DNA from: Acidimicrobiales bacterium
GTDB taxonomy: Bacteria > Actinomycetota > Acidimicrobiia > Acidimicrobiales > SZUA-35
Direction of reading: 5' to 3'
DNA: 64,000 nt
Assembly (NCBI GenBank): GCA_041394265.1
Contig: JAWKIO010000005.1
Coordinates: 5,017,790-5,081,789, forward strand
Shown here: positions 1-9,697 of the stretch, in pieces
How the letters are laid out: the number at the start of each line of letters is the position of its first letter
How positions within the stretch are numbered: the stretch's first letter is position 1
Notes under the pieces: model-generated
What the model saw: the letters and a program-made list of their open reading frames with translations, nothing else
What the model was told of the DNA's origin: nothing
Databases searched by the model: none
Translations under genes and position numbers: made by a program

Positions 1-1
1 C

Positions 2-1816
2 GTCGCCGCCTTCGACATCTCGAGCGATGGCAAGATCGTCGTCGCCGGCACCGAGACCGGCCACGTGGTGATCCTCGGGACCGATCCCGATCAACCTGCG
101 ATCGTCGAGCTCTCAACGACCGATCGCCCTGCCGACGAGCGACACGAGGTCACCGCCATCGCCGTTGCGGGAAAAGGCCAGATCATCGCCGTCGGGCATG
201 GATCGGGCGCCGTGACGATCTGGCGGCGCGAGGGCGACACACACGACTGGGTGCTGTCCGACACGATCGCCTTGCCGGCACGCACGATGGACCTCGCCAT
301 CGACGACGGAGCCCTGCGCCTCGCAACGGCGAGCTACGACGGCACGGTTGCCCTTTGGAATCTCGAAGGGATGGCGAACCCCCTGTGGACCAATGACGAC
401 GCCAGGGGCGATCCCGCCTCGGCGATCGCACTCGACGCGGCGGGCTCCCGCCTCGCCGCTGGTCACCACGGTGGCGAGGTCCGGTGCTGGGACCTGACCG
501 ATCCCGATCGCCCAGTCGAGTTCGATCGATCGGGAAGCCGCGCCGCCACGTGGATCAACAGCATCAGCTTCGCTCCTGATGGCAACCTCGTGGCCGTTGC
601 GAGCTCTGATGGACGCGTGCGCTTCTGGCAGGTCGCGGGGTGGCAGGCGCTCGAACGTCGGCTCCGTCACCCGTCCGTGATCACCGATGTCGTGCTGTTC
701 GACAGCTTTGGTCTGGCCACGACCGGCGAGGACGGTGTGCTGCGTGTCTGGCTCGACCATCAGGCACAACCGCTCGATGTGCCGCCGACCTGGGCGATCC
801 TTGCCGACCGGAACCCTGAATTCGTCGTGTCGGTCGATCGCACGGGCGCCTATGCCTGGACACTCGATCACAACGGCGAACTTCGAACCGACGACCTCTT
901 TCGACCGGCGGCCGAGGGGTTGATACTTGCGGGTTCCGGTGCGCTCTCGGCTGGAGGCTCGGCGCTGTGCTTGGGTACCAGGACCGGCTCGATCGTGTGC
1001 ATCGACCCGGCGAGTCGGCAGGTTCGGGGCACACTCGACGATGCGGGCGATCTGATCGAGCAACTGGCGATGGACGACGCCGGCACGATGCTGGCGGCAG
1101 CCGTTCGCGACGGCGTCTGCACGGTGTGGACCAAGGCGGCCGATCGATCGATGTCGGTGGTCGGCACCGTCTCGATCACCGCGCCGGCGCTCGGGGTCGC
1201 GATCGATCCTGCCGGTCGGCGAGTTGCGGTCACGTCCGGCGCCGGCGAGATCGCGCTGGCCGAGGTCGACGACAGCCTCGGTTTGGAGGTCATCGCCCGA
1301 CACCGGCCGACGACGTCGACGGGAACGCTGTGCGCAACGTTCCACCCGACGTCGGCCCTGCTGGCCACCGGTTCGGTCGACCGGACCGTCACGGTCTGGC
1401 GAGCCGACCGATCCGGCCTTCACGTCGTCCGGCAGCTGAGGGGCCCAGCCGGCAATGTGCTCGGTGTGAGGTTTTCCCCGAGCGGTCGCCGCCTGGCGGC
1501 CGGCACGACCGACGGCTCGATCTGGCTCTGGCAATGCCACGACGACCGGTTCGAACTCGAGACCGTGATCACGACCGGGACGGCGGGCGTGTACTGCGTG
1601 GTCTTCGCCCACGACGATCTGCTCTTTACCGCCGGCCCGGCCAACCGGCCCCAACGCTGGACCCTCGATCCGACGGTCATTCTCAACGACTTGGCCGAGC
1701 GGGCCGGCGATCCCATCGACCCAGAGCTCCTCCGCCGGTATGCACCCAGAGGTGACCTCGAACGAGTCGCATGGCGCCGTTCGAAGTCGTCCGAGCTGAC
1801 CGGAGATCGTTGCTGA
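2..1816 (+). CDS. WD40-repeat protein, 5' end outside window
   Basis: The reading frame is open from the first bases of the window, so the true start lies upstream and about 604 residues are visible. The protein is built of repeated blades of the form 'D..G..LA....DG.V..W', for example ASYDGTVALWN, ASSDGRVRFWQ, GSVDRTVTVWR and GTTDGSIWLWQ. This is the signature of WD40 beta-propellers, which are protein-interaction platforms. No catalytic domain is visible in the part present. In actinobacteria such C-terminal propellers are often fused to STAND-type ATPases or BTAD regulators; whether that holds here cannot be seen. The next gene, a BTAD-ATPase regulator, starts 45 bases downstream on the same strand and may be co-transcribed. 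Confidence 0.85.
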   Translation, partial: VAAFDISSDGKIVVAGTETGHVVILGTDPDQPAIVELSTTDRPADERHEVTAIAVAGKGQIIAVGHGSGAVTIWRREGDTHDWVLSDTIALPARTMDLAIDDGALRLATASYDGTVALWNLEGMANPLWTNDDARGDPASAIALDAAGSRLAAGHHGGEVRCWDLTDPDRPVEFDRSGSRAATWINSISFAPDGNLVAVASSDGRVRFWQVAGWQALERRLRHPSVITDVVLFDSFGLATTGEDGVLRVWLDHQAQPLDVPPTWAILADRNPEFVVSVDRTGAYAWTLDHNGELRTDDLFRPAAEGLILAGSGALSAGGSALCLGTRTGSIVCIDPASRQVRGTLDDAGDLIEQLAMDDAGTMLAAAVRDGVCTVWTKAADRSMSVVGTVSITAPALGVAIDPAGRRVAVTSGAGEIALAEVDDSLGLEVIARHRPTTSTGTLCATFHPTSALLATGSVDRTVTVWRADRSGLHVVRQLRGPAGNVLGVRFSPSGRRLAAGTTDGSIWLWQCHDDRFELETVITTGTAGVYCVVFAHDDLLFTAGPANRPQRWTLDPTVILNDLAERAGDPIDPELLRRYAPRGDLERVAWRRSKSSELTGDRC

Positions 1817-1861
1817 CGTCCTGCGATTGAAGGACACTGCTTCGGTTCCGGGAGGAGGACA

Positions 1862-4800
1862 GTGGGCAGCGGCAACAAGCGACGGTTCGGGGTGCGCGTG
1901 TTCGGCCACGTCACCGTGACGGGTGGCGAGTCCTCGACAGCACTCGACCTGTCGAAAATCCACACGCAGCTGCTCGCGGCCCTTGTTGCAGCCGGACCGG
2001 AAGGGCAGCCACACGACCGACTGGCCGAAATCGTCTGGCCATCCGGCCCTCCTCCGACGTGGTACGCGGCGCTGCGACTCAACATCAGCCGGCTGCGAGA
2101 TCAGTTCCCCGACATCGACATCCGAGCCGCTTCCGGTCGCTACCGCCTGGCATGCCCCATCGATGCCGTCGACGCCTGGTGGCTCGATGAACTCGTGCGA
2201 TCCGAACGCCTCCCCGACGAAGTCGACATCAGCCGGGCGGTCGTCGGTCGGCCGTACGACGGGATCGCGTCGGGGCCACTCCTCGACGACGCCCGGCATC
2301 TCGCCGAGTTCCAACAACGGCGACTGGTGGAACGCTTTCGCAGCGTCGGGGCCACGACGCTCGAGGACGCCACCGCATCATCGTTGATCGCCCATGCCGC
2401 CCGGGAGTACACCGACACCGACACCATCGGCCAGGTCATCACGATCCTCGAGGTCGCCGACCGCGGCGACGAGGCCGCACGACTCCTCCAGACCGTGATC
2501 GAACGGCACCGCCGGGAGATCGGTGTCGTACCCGACGAACTGGGCAGCCGGCTACGGGCCCTGGTGCCGCAACGACCGATCGCCGCCCATCAACGGGCTG
2601 CGGCATCGGTGGCGTTGCGACACCCGGCGCTCGACCTCGCCGGCACGAGTCCGCTGATCGGTCAGCACGACATCGTCGACACGCTCATGTCGTCGACATC
2701 GTGTTTGTTGCTCGGGCCGAGCGGCTCAGGCAAGACCAGGCTGACCGCGATGGCCGTCGACCAACTCGCTCTGAGCGGTCAGCCCTGTCTCTACGTGATC
2801 CCCCTCGCCGACGACGCACCGCCGCTGGCCGCGCTCCACGTTGCCGTTCCTTCCCTCGCATCGTTTCCGACGCCCAGCCAACCCGGCGATGACGCGATGG
2901 CCGAGGCCGTCCGCCAACATTGGCAGCACCTGGTCCGTCTCGCCCGCGATGCCGACGACGTGCTCCATGTGTTCGTAGATGACGCCGACGCACTCGATGC
3001 GGCCTCGCTCGACGTCGTTCGGCTCCTGATGCACTCATCGCTCACCGACGACCGACTCTCGGTCACGGTGGCGGCCGACGGCGACGGAGCGTCGTCCGAA
3101 TGGCTGAGCTTGCGCCACGACCTCGAGCACCTCAGGGTCCCCGTGTTGCACATCGCTCCACTCGAGCGTGACGACATCATCGCGGCGGTTCTCCGCGAGT
3201 TCGGTGACGCCACCCTCGACGCGGCCGAAGGCTTGGCCGACGACATCCACGCGGCGAGCGGCGGGCTCGCCGCCCTCGTCGTTGCACTACTGGCGGCGGC
3301 CGATCCCACCACCTTGCTCCTCCCGGAGCGCGCCGTCGCCGGTCAGGCAACCGGTCGCCTGCTCAGCCGCCTGAGCGAGGAGGTTCGCGAGGTCGGCGTG
3401 GGCGCCGCCGTTCTGGGCGACACGTTCCGTCTGGACGACCTGGCGCACATCCTCGACCGACCGGCCGACGAGATCGAGCGAGCGGTGGGCGAGCTGTGGT
3501 CCCGAGAACTCGTCGACGAGTGCGATGATCAGAACGAGTTGCGGTTCCGCGACCTCCGTCTGCGTCACGCACTGCTGGGTTCGGTCCCGCGGTTCCGGCT
3601 GTCCGCGCTGCATCTGCGGGTGCTCGAGATCGAGAGCGATCCGCATCGCCGAGCCCATCATGCCTACGCAGCCGCTCCGAGCGGTTCGATCGACGTTGCG
3701 GTTGCGCTGCTCACCGACTCGGCGACCCGGTACCACGAACGTGGTCACTGGCGTGCCGTCACACGGGAATGCGAGCGTGTCGACCAACTCCTGGGCGACG
3801 AGACACCGGTCGAGGTGCTCACCATGTGGGCGGCGGCGCTGGACGCATCCGGGCTCGACGGCACGACGGCCCGCCTACGAGCCTTCGAACGAGCGGCGGC
3901 TGCGCAGGATTGGGACCAGGCCGTCGCTGCTGCTCTCTCGGGCCTTCCGCACGGTGAACGCGGCGCTGGCGACTCGGCTCGTCTCTCACTCCTGCGACGG
4001 CTTCCATTCGATCAGATCCCACCCCGTCGCCGATTCGACGTGGCCTTCTACCAGAGCCGGTTCTCGGCACTCGGCGGCCGACCGGCCGACGCCGTCGACT
4101 GGGCCGATCGGGCACTCGGCCTGGCGACGACCGACGAACAGGTCGCGCTGGCTCACGTCACCAGCTGGACCGCCCGCCACCACATCCAACCGGCCGACCA
4201 CGCCTTCCCCGATCATCTGCACGATCTTGGTGGTGTCGAGGGCGCCCGGATCCAGCAGATGATGGCCATCACCGCGTTCGAGCGCAACGATCGAGCGACT
4301 GCACTCGAACACCATCGTCGGTTCGTCGACCTTGGCACCCGAACAGGCGACCCGACCCGCTTGTGGCATGCGTTGTGTTTCGACGCCATGCTGGCCCTCG
4401 ACGCCGGCGAGGTCCAAGCTGCCGGGCGCATCGCCGACGAGGCGTACGAACACGGCTCGCGACACGGAGTGGTCGAGGCCTCGAGCGCCCGAGCCGCGGC
4501 CCTGTTCTTCGACGCCTGGACCCGAACCGATCTGGCCGACCTCGCGCCGATGATGTGGCAGCTGCGCAACAACCTCGGACGCACCATCACCGGTCGCGCC
4601 GGGCTTGCCATCGCCGATGCCATCTGTGGTGATGCCGAACGAGGCCGCAGCGACGGCGTGCAGATCGCCAGGGAGGCGCTGGCCCGACCCGGCAGCATGT
4701 CGCTCCCGATCGTTGCCGCACTCGCCGACGTCCTCGCCTCGACCGGCGACCGAGCGCTCATCGACGAGACTCGACGATTTCTGCTCCCCTTCGCCGGGAG

Positions 4801-5062
4801 GTCGATCGTCGTCGGCTTCGGACTGTTCAACCTCGGTCCGGTCGAGCGTGCGCTGGCCCTTCTCAGCGACGACACGCAGCGCACGCATTGGCTGGAGGCT
4901 GCGGTCGCCGCATCCGACGCGTCCGGCTCACTGCGTTGGCGAGTGCTCAGCCGTCTCGCACTGGCCGATCACGCCGGCGATGTCACCATCCGCGGCGCAG
5001 CCGCCGACCTCGCGGCCGATTCCGAGCTTCGATCGCTCTTCATCGACGACGTTCGGACCTGA
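1862..5062 (+). CDS. SARP-like regulator: winged helix, BTAD, AAA ATPase, helical repeats
   Basis: This 1066-residue protein starts at GTG 1862 behind a strong GGGAGGAGG ribosome binding site. Residues 1-100 look like the OmpR-type winged helix of SARP regulators. Residues 100-235 are helical and fit the bacterial transcriptional activator domain. A Walker A motif GPSGSGKT lies near residues 284-291, with a Walker B-like VFVDDADAL about 85 residues later. The C-terminal half is Ala/Leu-rich helical sequence that fits TPR-like repeats. There is no C-terminal LuxR helix-turn-helix, so DNA binding would rely on the N-terminus. SARP/BTAD proteins are usually activators of secondary metabolism. 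The gene ends one base from the stop of the convergent MFS gene of a possible RiPP cluster; regulation of that cluster is inference. Confidence 0.8.
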   Translation: MGSGNKRRFGVRVFGHVTVTGGESSTALDLSKIHTQLLAALVAAGPEGQPHDRLAEIVWPSGPPPTWYAALRLNISRLRDQFPDIDIRAASGRYRLACPIDAVDAWWLDELVRSERLPDEVDISRAVVGRPYDGIASGPLLDDARHLAEFQQRRLVERFRSVGATTLEDATASSLIAHAAREYTDTDTIGQVITILEVADRGDEAARLLQTVIERHRREIGVVPDELGSRLRALVPQRPIAAHQRAAASVALRHPALDLAGTSPLIGQHDIVDTLMSSTSCLLLGPSGSGKTRLTAMAVDQLALSGQPCLYVIPLADDAPPLAALHVAVPSLASFPTPSQPGDDAMAEAVRQHWQHLVRLARDADDVLHVFVDDADALDAASLDVVRLLMHSSLTDDRLSVTVAADGDGASSEWLSLRHDLEHLRVPVLHIAPLERDDIIAAVLREFGDATLDAAEGLADDIHAASGGLAALVVALLAAADPTTLLLPERAVAGQATGRLLSRLSEEVREVGVGAAVLGDTFRLDDLAHILDRPADEIERAVGELWSRELVDECDDQNELRFRDLRLRHALLGSVPRFRLSALHLRVLEIESDPHRRAHHAYAAAPSGSIDVAVALLTDSATRYHERGHWRAVTRECERVDQLLGDETPVEVLTMWAAALDASGLDGTTARLRAFERAAAAQDWDQAVAAALSGLPHGERGAGDSARLSLLRRLPFDQIPPRRRFDVAFYQSRFSALGGRPADAVDWADRALGLATTDEQVALAHVTSWTARHHIQPADHAFPDHLHDLGGVEGARIQQMMAITAFERNDRATALEHHRRFVDLGTRTGDPTRLWHALCFDAMLALDAGEVQAAGRIADEAYEHGSRHGVVEASSARAAALFFDAWTRTDLADLAPMMWQLRNNLGRTITGRAGLAIADAICGDAERGRSDGVQIAREALARPGSMSLPIVAALADVLASTGDRALIDETRRFLLPFAGRSIVVGFGLFNLGPVERALALLSDDTQRTHWLEAAVAASDASGSLRWRVLSRLALADHAGDVTIRGAAADLAADSELRSLFIDDVRT

Positions 5063-5063
5063 C

Positions 5064-6536
5064 TCAGGCCGCCACGGTCGTGCGGGCTGCGGCCCGGGGG
5101 ATGGCGATCGAGGCCAAGAGTCCGGCAACGGCGACCGCCAGGCCGAGGAGATAGGTGATCACGAACCGGCTACTCGAGCCGTCGTCGCCCACCAGCACGT
5201 TCATCGTCTGGATGCCGGCCACGATGCCGATGAACATCACCTGTTGGCTCATGCCGTTGGCGATTCCCATGTCGGCCTCGTCGACGGCGTCGACCACCAT
5301 GGCCGAGATCGAGGGCTGGGAGATGCCGGCCGCGATGCCGGTGAGGACCAGGCCGAGCACGATCAGGCCGATGCCGACGCCGTCGGTCAGCGGCGCTGCG
5401 GCAGTGAACGCTGCCATCGACGCCACCATGAACAGCGACCCGAAGACGATCGGCAGACGCTGGCCGATGCGCTGCGGCAGGTAGCCGCCGAACACGGCCG
5501 AGGCGCTGAAGGCACCGGGTCGGGGGGCCATCAGCAGGGCGATGCCGCCGACGGTCCAGCCGTAGCGCTTCTCGAGCAGTGCGGGGGTGACCACGAACCC
5601 GCCCATGTAGGCGAACTGCATGAGGGCCGACGAAACCATCGGCAGCGTGAAGTGACGGCGACCGAAATAATCGAGCCGGATCATCGGTGCCGGCGCCGAC
5701 CGCTCGACCCGGATGAAGCCGACGGTGGCGGCGACTGCGAGGACGATGAGGAGCCAGCCGAGCGGATCGAAGATTGCGGCGGTGTCGACCCCGTCACGCA
5801 GCTGACCGGTGAAGCGAGTGATCGCCAAGAGCGCACCCAGCACGGCGAGCGCCAGCGCTGCGGCGCCGTTGTAGTCGATGGCCACCACCTTGCGGACCGG
5901 TGATGCTTCCAACACGAGCGCCGCGGTGACCAGGGCGAGCCCGTTCACTGCGGCGAAGATCAGGAACAGGGCCCGCCAGCCGAGCAGGTCGATGAGGGGT
6001 CCACCCAGCACGATGCCGATGGTCGGCGCACCGGTCATGGCGAATTGGAACCAGCCCATGGCGGTGGCCCGTCGCCGTGGCCCGTAAGCGTGCATCATCA
6101 GTGCCTGGGCGTTGGGGATGACCATGGCGCCGCACATGCCAAAAGCCACGCGGAACACGATGAGCGAACCCGCGTTCCACGCCAGGCCCGAGGCCAATGT
6201 GGCGAGCACACCGGCGAAGAGGCCGATGAGGAAGACCTTGCGGTGGCCGTGGATGTCGCCGAGCTTGCCACCCAGCGGCGTCATGACCGCCATGGCCAGC
6301 ATGAGCCCGGTGATCACCCAGGTGAGCGTGGCCCGAGAGGTCTCGAGATCGTCGGCGATCGTGCCGAGGGCCACGGTCACGATCGTCATGAGCGAACCGA
6401 AGGCGGTCACGGCCAGCATCACGACGGCCAGCAGGGTGGCTCGATAGCGGTCGCCGGGGTCGACGTGTTCGATGATCTCGTCGTCGGCGATCGTCACATC
6501 GGGCCTCGTCGCACGGGTCTCCTGTCGCGTTGGCAT
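5064..6536 (-). CDS. MFS transporter, DHA2-like (about 14 membrane segments)
   Basis: A 490-residue polytopic membrane protein. After a short hydrophilic N-terminus it shows many hydrophobic segments and the MFS loop 2-3 motif in the form GGKLGDIHGHRKVF, followed by a motif-C-like stretch. Its length and probable 14 segments fit the drug:H+ antiporter-2 group, which exports small molecules. It lies 64 bases downstream of the P450 at 6601 on the same strand and is probably co-transcribed with it. This places it as the export step of the minus-strand group that includes the radical SAM enzyme and the Cys-tailed peptide. The substrate is unknown. Confidence 0.85.
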   Translation of the reverse strand: MPTRQETRATRPDVTIADDEIIEHVDPGDRYRATLLAVVMLAVTAFGSLMTIVTVALGTIADDLETSRATLTWVITGLMLAMAVMTPLGGKLGDIHGHRKVFLIGLFAGVLATLASGLAWNAGSLIVFRVAFGMCGAMVIPNAQALMMHAYGPRRRATAMGWFQFAMTGAPTIGIVLGGPLIDLLGWRALFLIFAAVNGLALVTAALVLEASPVRKVVAIDYNGAAALALAVLGALLAITRFTGQLRDGVDTAAIFDPLGWLLIVLAVAATVGFIRVERSAPAPMIRLDYFGRRHFTLPMVSSALMQFAYMGGFVVTPALLEKRYGWTVGGIALLMAPRPGAFSASAVFGGYLPQRIGQRLPIVFGSLFMVASMAAFTAAAPLTDGVGIGLIVLGLVLTGIAAGISQPSISAMVVDAVDEADMGIANGMSQQVMFIGIVAGIQTMNVLVGDDGSSSRFVITYLLGLAVAVAGLLASIAIPRAAARTTVAA

Positions 6537-6600
6537 GATCCCGAACGAATCTCGTTCGACTATCGAAGGATCAAGCTATCGCGGGGCGGCCCCCGGGCGG

Positions 6601-7800
6601 TCAGGCGGTGAAGACCACCGGGCACTCACGCGGGCCGCGCACCTGGCCGCCGGCCCAGGTGACTGTGGCGCCCTCGACGATCGAGAACTCGGGGATGCGG
6701 GCGAGCCACTCCTCGAGTGCCACCCGCAACTCCATCCGAGCCAGGTTCGAGCCGGCGCAGCGGTGGATGCCGACACCGAAGGCGACGTGGCGGTTCACGG
6801 CACGGTCGAGGATGACCCTGTCGGCGTCGGGAAACTGCTCGGGATCGCGATTGGCCGCCGGGAAGTTCAACACAACGTGATCACCCTCGTGCATCGGACA
6901 GCCGTTGACCTCGGTGTCGGAGGTGACGAGCCGGGCCATGGTGACCGGCGAATAGGCCCGCAGCAGTTCCTCGAGCGCGGTGTCCATCAGCTCGGGCTCG
7001 TTGACGAGCCGGCGGCGGTCGTCGGGGTGGGTGGCGAGGTGCCACAGCGCGGCACCGATGCTCGACCAGGTGGTGTCGACACCGGCGATCAGGGTGAGGG
7101 CGACCGTGCCCAGGATGTGGGCGTCGGGAATCGGTTCACCTTCGATCTCGGTGTGCATCAGCGCCGAGATGAGGTCCTCACCCGGGTCGACCCGCCGCTC
7201 CTCCATCAGCTGGCTGAAGTACATCACCAGCTCGGCGGTGGCCTTCTCCCGGCGGGGAACGTCGTGTGCGAACTCGAGCACGTCTCGCACCCAGCCGGTG
7301 AAGGTGTCGGCCATCGAGTCGGGCACCCCGAGCACGAGACCGATGATGCGCACCGGGATCTGCTGGGCGTAGTCGGCGGCAGCATCAGCCGTGCCGTTCT
7401 CGATGAAATTGTCGATCAGTCGACGGCACAGTTCACGGGTCTTGGCCTCGTACTGATCGACCCGTGTTGGCGAGAACCAGGGCAGCAAGAGCCGTCGTGA
7501 CCAGGTGTGATCCGGAGGATCGACCGAGATCGGCGGCACGCCGGCGGGCAACAGATCGGGTCCGTCGAAGTTGGGGTCGGGCGGCAGGACGCCCACATGG
7601 CTCGAGCTGAACGTGGCCACGTCGCGTGCAATGGCGACGACGTCTTCGTAGCGGGTCGGAAGGAACGAACCCCCGCGGCGCTCGGTGTGCGCGACCGGGC
7701 AGGTGCCCCGCAGGTCGTCCCAGATCATGAACGGATCGGCGACATAGTCGGGATCGAGGATGTCGAAGTCGATTGACCAGTCCTGCACGGCATCACTCAT
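6601..7800 (-). CDS. Cytochrome P450
   Basis: A 399-residue soluble bacterial P450. The I-helix oxygen-activation motif AGVDTT lies at residues 239-244, the K-helix ExxR (ELLR) at 278-281, and the heme loop FGVGIHRCAG has the cysteine ligand at residue 348. An in-frame start nine codons upstream exists, but AGGGGAG sits about 7 nt before the ATG at 7800, so I chose that start. It is 146 bases downstream of the radical SAM gene and 64 bases upstream of the MFS gene, all on the minus strand. It could oxidise a peptide product of the neighbouring enzyme, or be an independent catabolic P450; the sequence does not decide this. Confidence 0.9.
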   Translation of the reverse strand: MSDAVQDWSIDFDILDPDYVADPFMIWDDLRGTCPVAHTERRGGSFLPTRYEDVVAIARDVATFSSSHVGVLPPDPNFDGPDLLPAGVPPISVDPPDHTWSRRLLLPWFSPTRVDQYEAKTRELCRRLIDNFIENGTADAAADYAQQIPVRIIGLVLGVPDSMADTFTGWVRDVLEFAHDVPRREKATAELVMYFSQLMEERRVDPGEDLISALMHTEIEGEPIPDAHILGTVALTLIAGVDTTWSSIGAALWHLATHPDDRRRLVNEPELMDTALEELLRAYSPVTMARLVTSDTEVNGCPMHEGDHVVLNFPAANRDPEQFPDADRVILDRAVNRHVAFGVGIHRCAGSNLARMELRVALEEWLARIPEFSIVEGATVTWAGGQVRGPRECPVVFTA

Positions 7801-7946
7801 GGCAGCTCCCCTCGTTGGCCGACTCACCCCGAGCCGGACCGTTTCAGCGCAGCCTTACGCAGTATGGCTGTGGCGGCAAGCAGCCCCACTGATCCCGATG
7901 GCGTCGGCCCGGGCGATCGCCCGTGCCGATGGGGTTCGGGCTCGGT

Positions 7947-9329
7947 TCAACGGGTGAGTTCGAGCGACGCCGATCGGCGGGTTGCGCCGAGCTGCACCGG
8001 CGTCTCACCGGTGATCCGACGGGGCAGCGTCGGTCGGCCCGACATGGCGGCGATCAGATCGAGCACCTGCTCGCGATTGGTCTCGCGGAAGGTGCCGCAC
8101 CGGTCGGGGCGAAGCGCCTCGTCGAAGGCATGGTGGGCGCACCCGCCCATGCACACCGGAAGGGCGATGCACTCCCGGCACTCGGCGTCGGCGAAGGGGT
8201 CGTAGTCGAGCCAGCGCCGGATCTTGGAGTTGGTGTTCGCGTGATCGTCGATGTGGCCGGTCACTTCGGCGGGATCGCCGACAGAGTCCCAGCACTTGTA
8301 CAGCTCGCCCGCGCTGCCGATCACCATGGAGTTTCGGCGCACGGCCGTACAGGCCGTTCCCTTCGGACTCACCAGGTGCGGACGGGCAAACCCACGGACG
8401 ACGAGCTCACGCTTGAACTCCAGCTCGACCTGCGCGAACTCACGCTTCGACATCAGCGGTGTTGCGTAGTCGGCGTTCGGACCGATGCCGTCGACGGTGC
8501 TGCCGACGAGATTCGCCACATACACGCTCACACGGCCACGCAGTCCCTCCTGCTCGAGAATGTCGAGCAATTCGACGGCTCGTGGCGCGTTTGACCGATC
8601 GAGGTTGACTCGCAGGGCAACGTCGAAGTGGTCGGCAGCGTGGTGCAGGTTCTCCACGATGCGGCCGAAGGTGGCGCCGCCCGATGCCAGCGGTCGGTAG
8701 CGATCGTGCACGTCGGGCGGTCCGTCGAGCCCGATCTGCGCCGACCGGACTCGCCGGGCCGCCAACTCGCGACACATGTCGGCGTCGAGCAGGTAGCCAT
8801 TGGTGATGATCGACGCCGTGTAGTCGACGTCGTTGGCGTCGCAACGCTCGATGAAGGCGTCGGACAGGCTGAACAGCGGTCGCTTGCCCACCAGCGGCTC
8901 TCCGCCGAACCAAGTGACGGAAAGCTGCGACAGCGAGTCGATCTGGCGGTCGACAGCGGCGAGAATCGATCGCTCGACATCGAGATCGATGATGGACGGG
9001 TGCTTGGCCTCGAAGCAGTACGGACAGTCGAAGTTGCAGCCGAGGCTGGTCACGATCGTGAGCCCGAGAATCGAGGCATCATCTCGTGACGCTCGGTACC
9101 GGGCCTCGAGGACGTCTCGCTCATCGTGGCCGCCGGCAACCACGATGCGGCCGAGGGTCAGATCGGCCAGGAAATCCTGCGAGAGACCCGTCGCTGCGCT
9201 TCCGGACACCAGGGCGTCAAGCGCCTCTCGCTCCGACCGGCTCATCGATCGCACGGCGCCGGACATGCCGTTGTGGACATACCAGCGGTCGTCGACCTCC
9301 ACCCAGGTGTTGTAGCGAGACTCCCGCAC
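7947..9329 (-). CDS. Radical SAM/SPASM peptide-modifying enzyme
   Basis: The radical SAM motif CxxxCxxC (CNFDCPYC) has cysteines at residues 98, 102 and 105 from the proposed start. The C-terminus has the SPASM pattern: TACTAV, YKCWD, AECRECIALPVCMGGC and DRCGTF, which would hold auxiliary Fe-S clusters. Radical SAM/SPASM enzymes commonly install crosslinks in ribosomal peptides, for example thioethers. I chose GTG 9329 (about 460 residues) because GGAAG stands 8 nt upstream inside the end of the preceding gene. That gives a 2-nt gap after the small Cys-tailed protein and implies translational coupling. The frame is open for 37 more codons upstream, but that part overlaps the small gene and reads as antisense-style Arg-rich filler. 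The small protein is the likely substrate; this is inference from position and its cysteines. Confidence 0.85.
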   Translation of the reverse strand: MRESRYNTWVEVDDRWYVHNGMSGAVRSMSRSEREALDALVSGSAATGLSQDFLADLTLGRIVVAGGHDERDVLEARYRASRDDASILGLTIVTSLGCNFDCPYCFEAKHPSIIDLDVERSILAAVDRQIDSLSQLSVTWFGGEPLVGKRPLFSLSDAFIERCDANDVDYTASIITNGYLLDADMCRELAARRVRSAQIGLDGPPDVHDRYRPLASGGATFGRIVENLHHAADHFDVALRVNLDRSNAPRAVELLDILEQEGLRGRVSVYVANLVGSTVDGIGPNADYATPLMSKREFAQVELEFKRELVVRGFARPHLVSPKGTACTAVRRNSMVIGSAGELYKCWDSVGDPAEVTGHIDDHANTNSKIRRWLDYDPFADAECRECIALPVCMGGCAHHAFDEALRPDRCGTFRETNREQVLDLIAAMSGRPTLPRRITGETPVQLGATRRSASLELTR

Positions 9330-9331
9330 GC

Positions 9332-9697
9332 TCAGTACTTCCAGCCCGAGCGGAAATCGCTCCCCGTCCCGACCACGTAGTACTTCCCGCACTCGAGGTC
9401 GTCGCACACGTTGGTGCCGGAGCAGGTCATCTCCCCGCACTTGAGATCGAGTGAGATCGGGCCGAAGAAGTCGAGTCCGACCTTCGACGAGAAGGAGCTG
9501 AAGCCGACCACTTCTTCGTCGTGGAGGGCCTCCATCAGTTGTTCGAACGCCGCAACGGCCTCGGGCGTCAGCTCGGCACCTTCACCGAGTCCGAGGGCGA
9601 CCTTGATCTGGCCGACGCCGGGCGGCTCGATCACCCAGCCCGACCCTGCTTCCTCCGACCCTGCTGCTTCTGACGCTGTTGCTTCTTCCTCGGCCAT
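9332..9697 (-). CDS. Candidate RiPP precursor with Cys-rich C-terminus
   Basis: A 121-residue protein starting at ATG 9697 behind AAGGAG. Residues 1-25 are acidic and Ala-rich. Residues 30-66 form a compact region beginning QIKVALGLG and ending DEEVVGF. The C-terminus carries four cysteines at 87, 92, 98 and 103 (C-x4-C-x5-C-x4-C), followed by an aromatic and Gly-rich tail ending in WKY. The stop is 2 nt from the likely start of a radical SAM/SPASM gene, the usual layout of a precursor and its maturase. At 121 residues it is longer than many precursors. Its core region resembles the 88-residue protein at 24367, which has no cysteines. The alternative is a small scaffold or electron-transfer protein. 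The precursor role is inferred. Confidence 0.65.
   Translation of the reverse strand: MAEEEATASEAAGSEEAGSGWVIEPPGVGQIKVALGLGEGAELTPEAVAAFEQLMEALHDEEVVGFSSFSSKVGLDFFGPISLDLKCGEMTCSGTNVCDDLECGKYYVVGTGSDFRSGWKY

Noticed and set aside
113..2317. Long open frame on the minus strand (734 codons) opposite the WD40 and BTAD genes
   Set aside because: It is an antisense shadow in GC-rich DNA, with His/Arg/Gly-rich filler and no domain; the plus-strand genes have clear families and a ribosome binding site.
4605..6611. Plus-strand open frames across the MFS gene at 5064-6536
   Set aside because: Low-complexity His/Asp/Arg sequence without motifs; the minus-strand frame is a recognisable MFS transporter.
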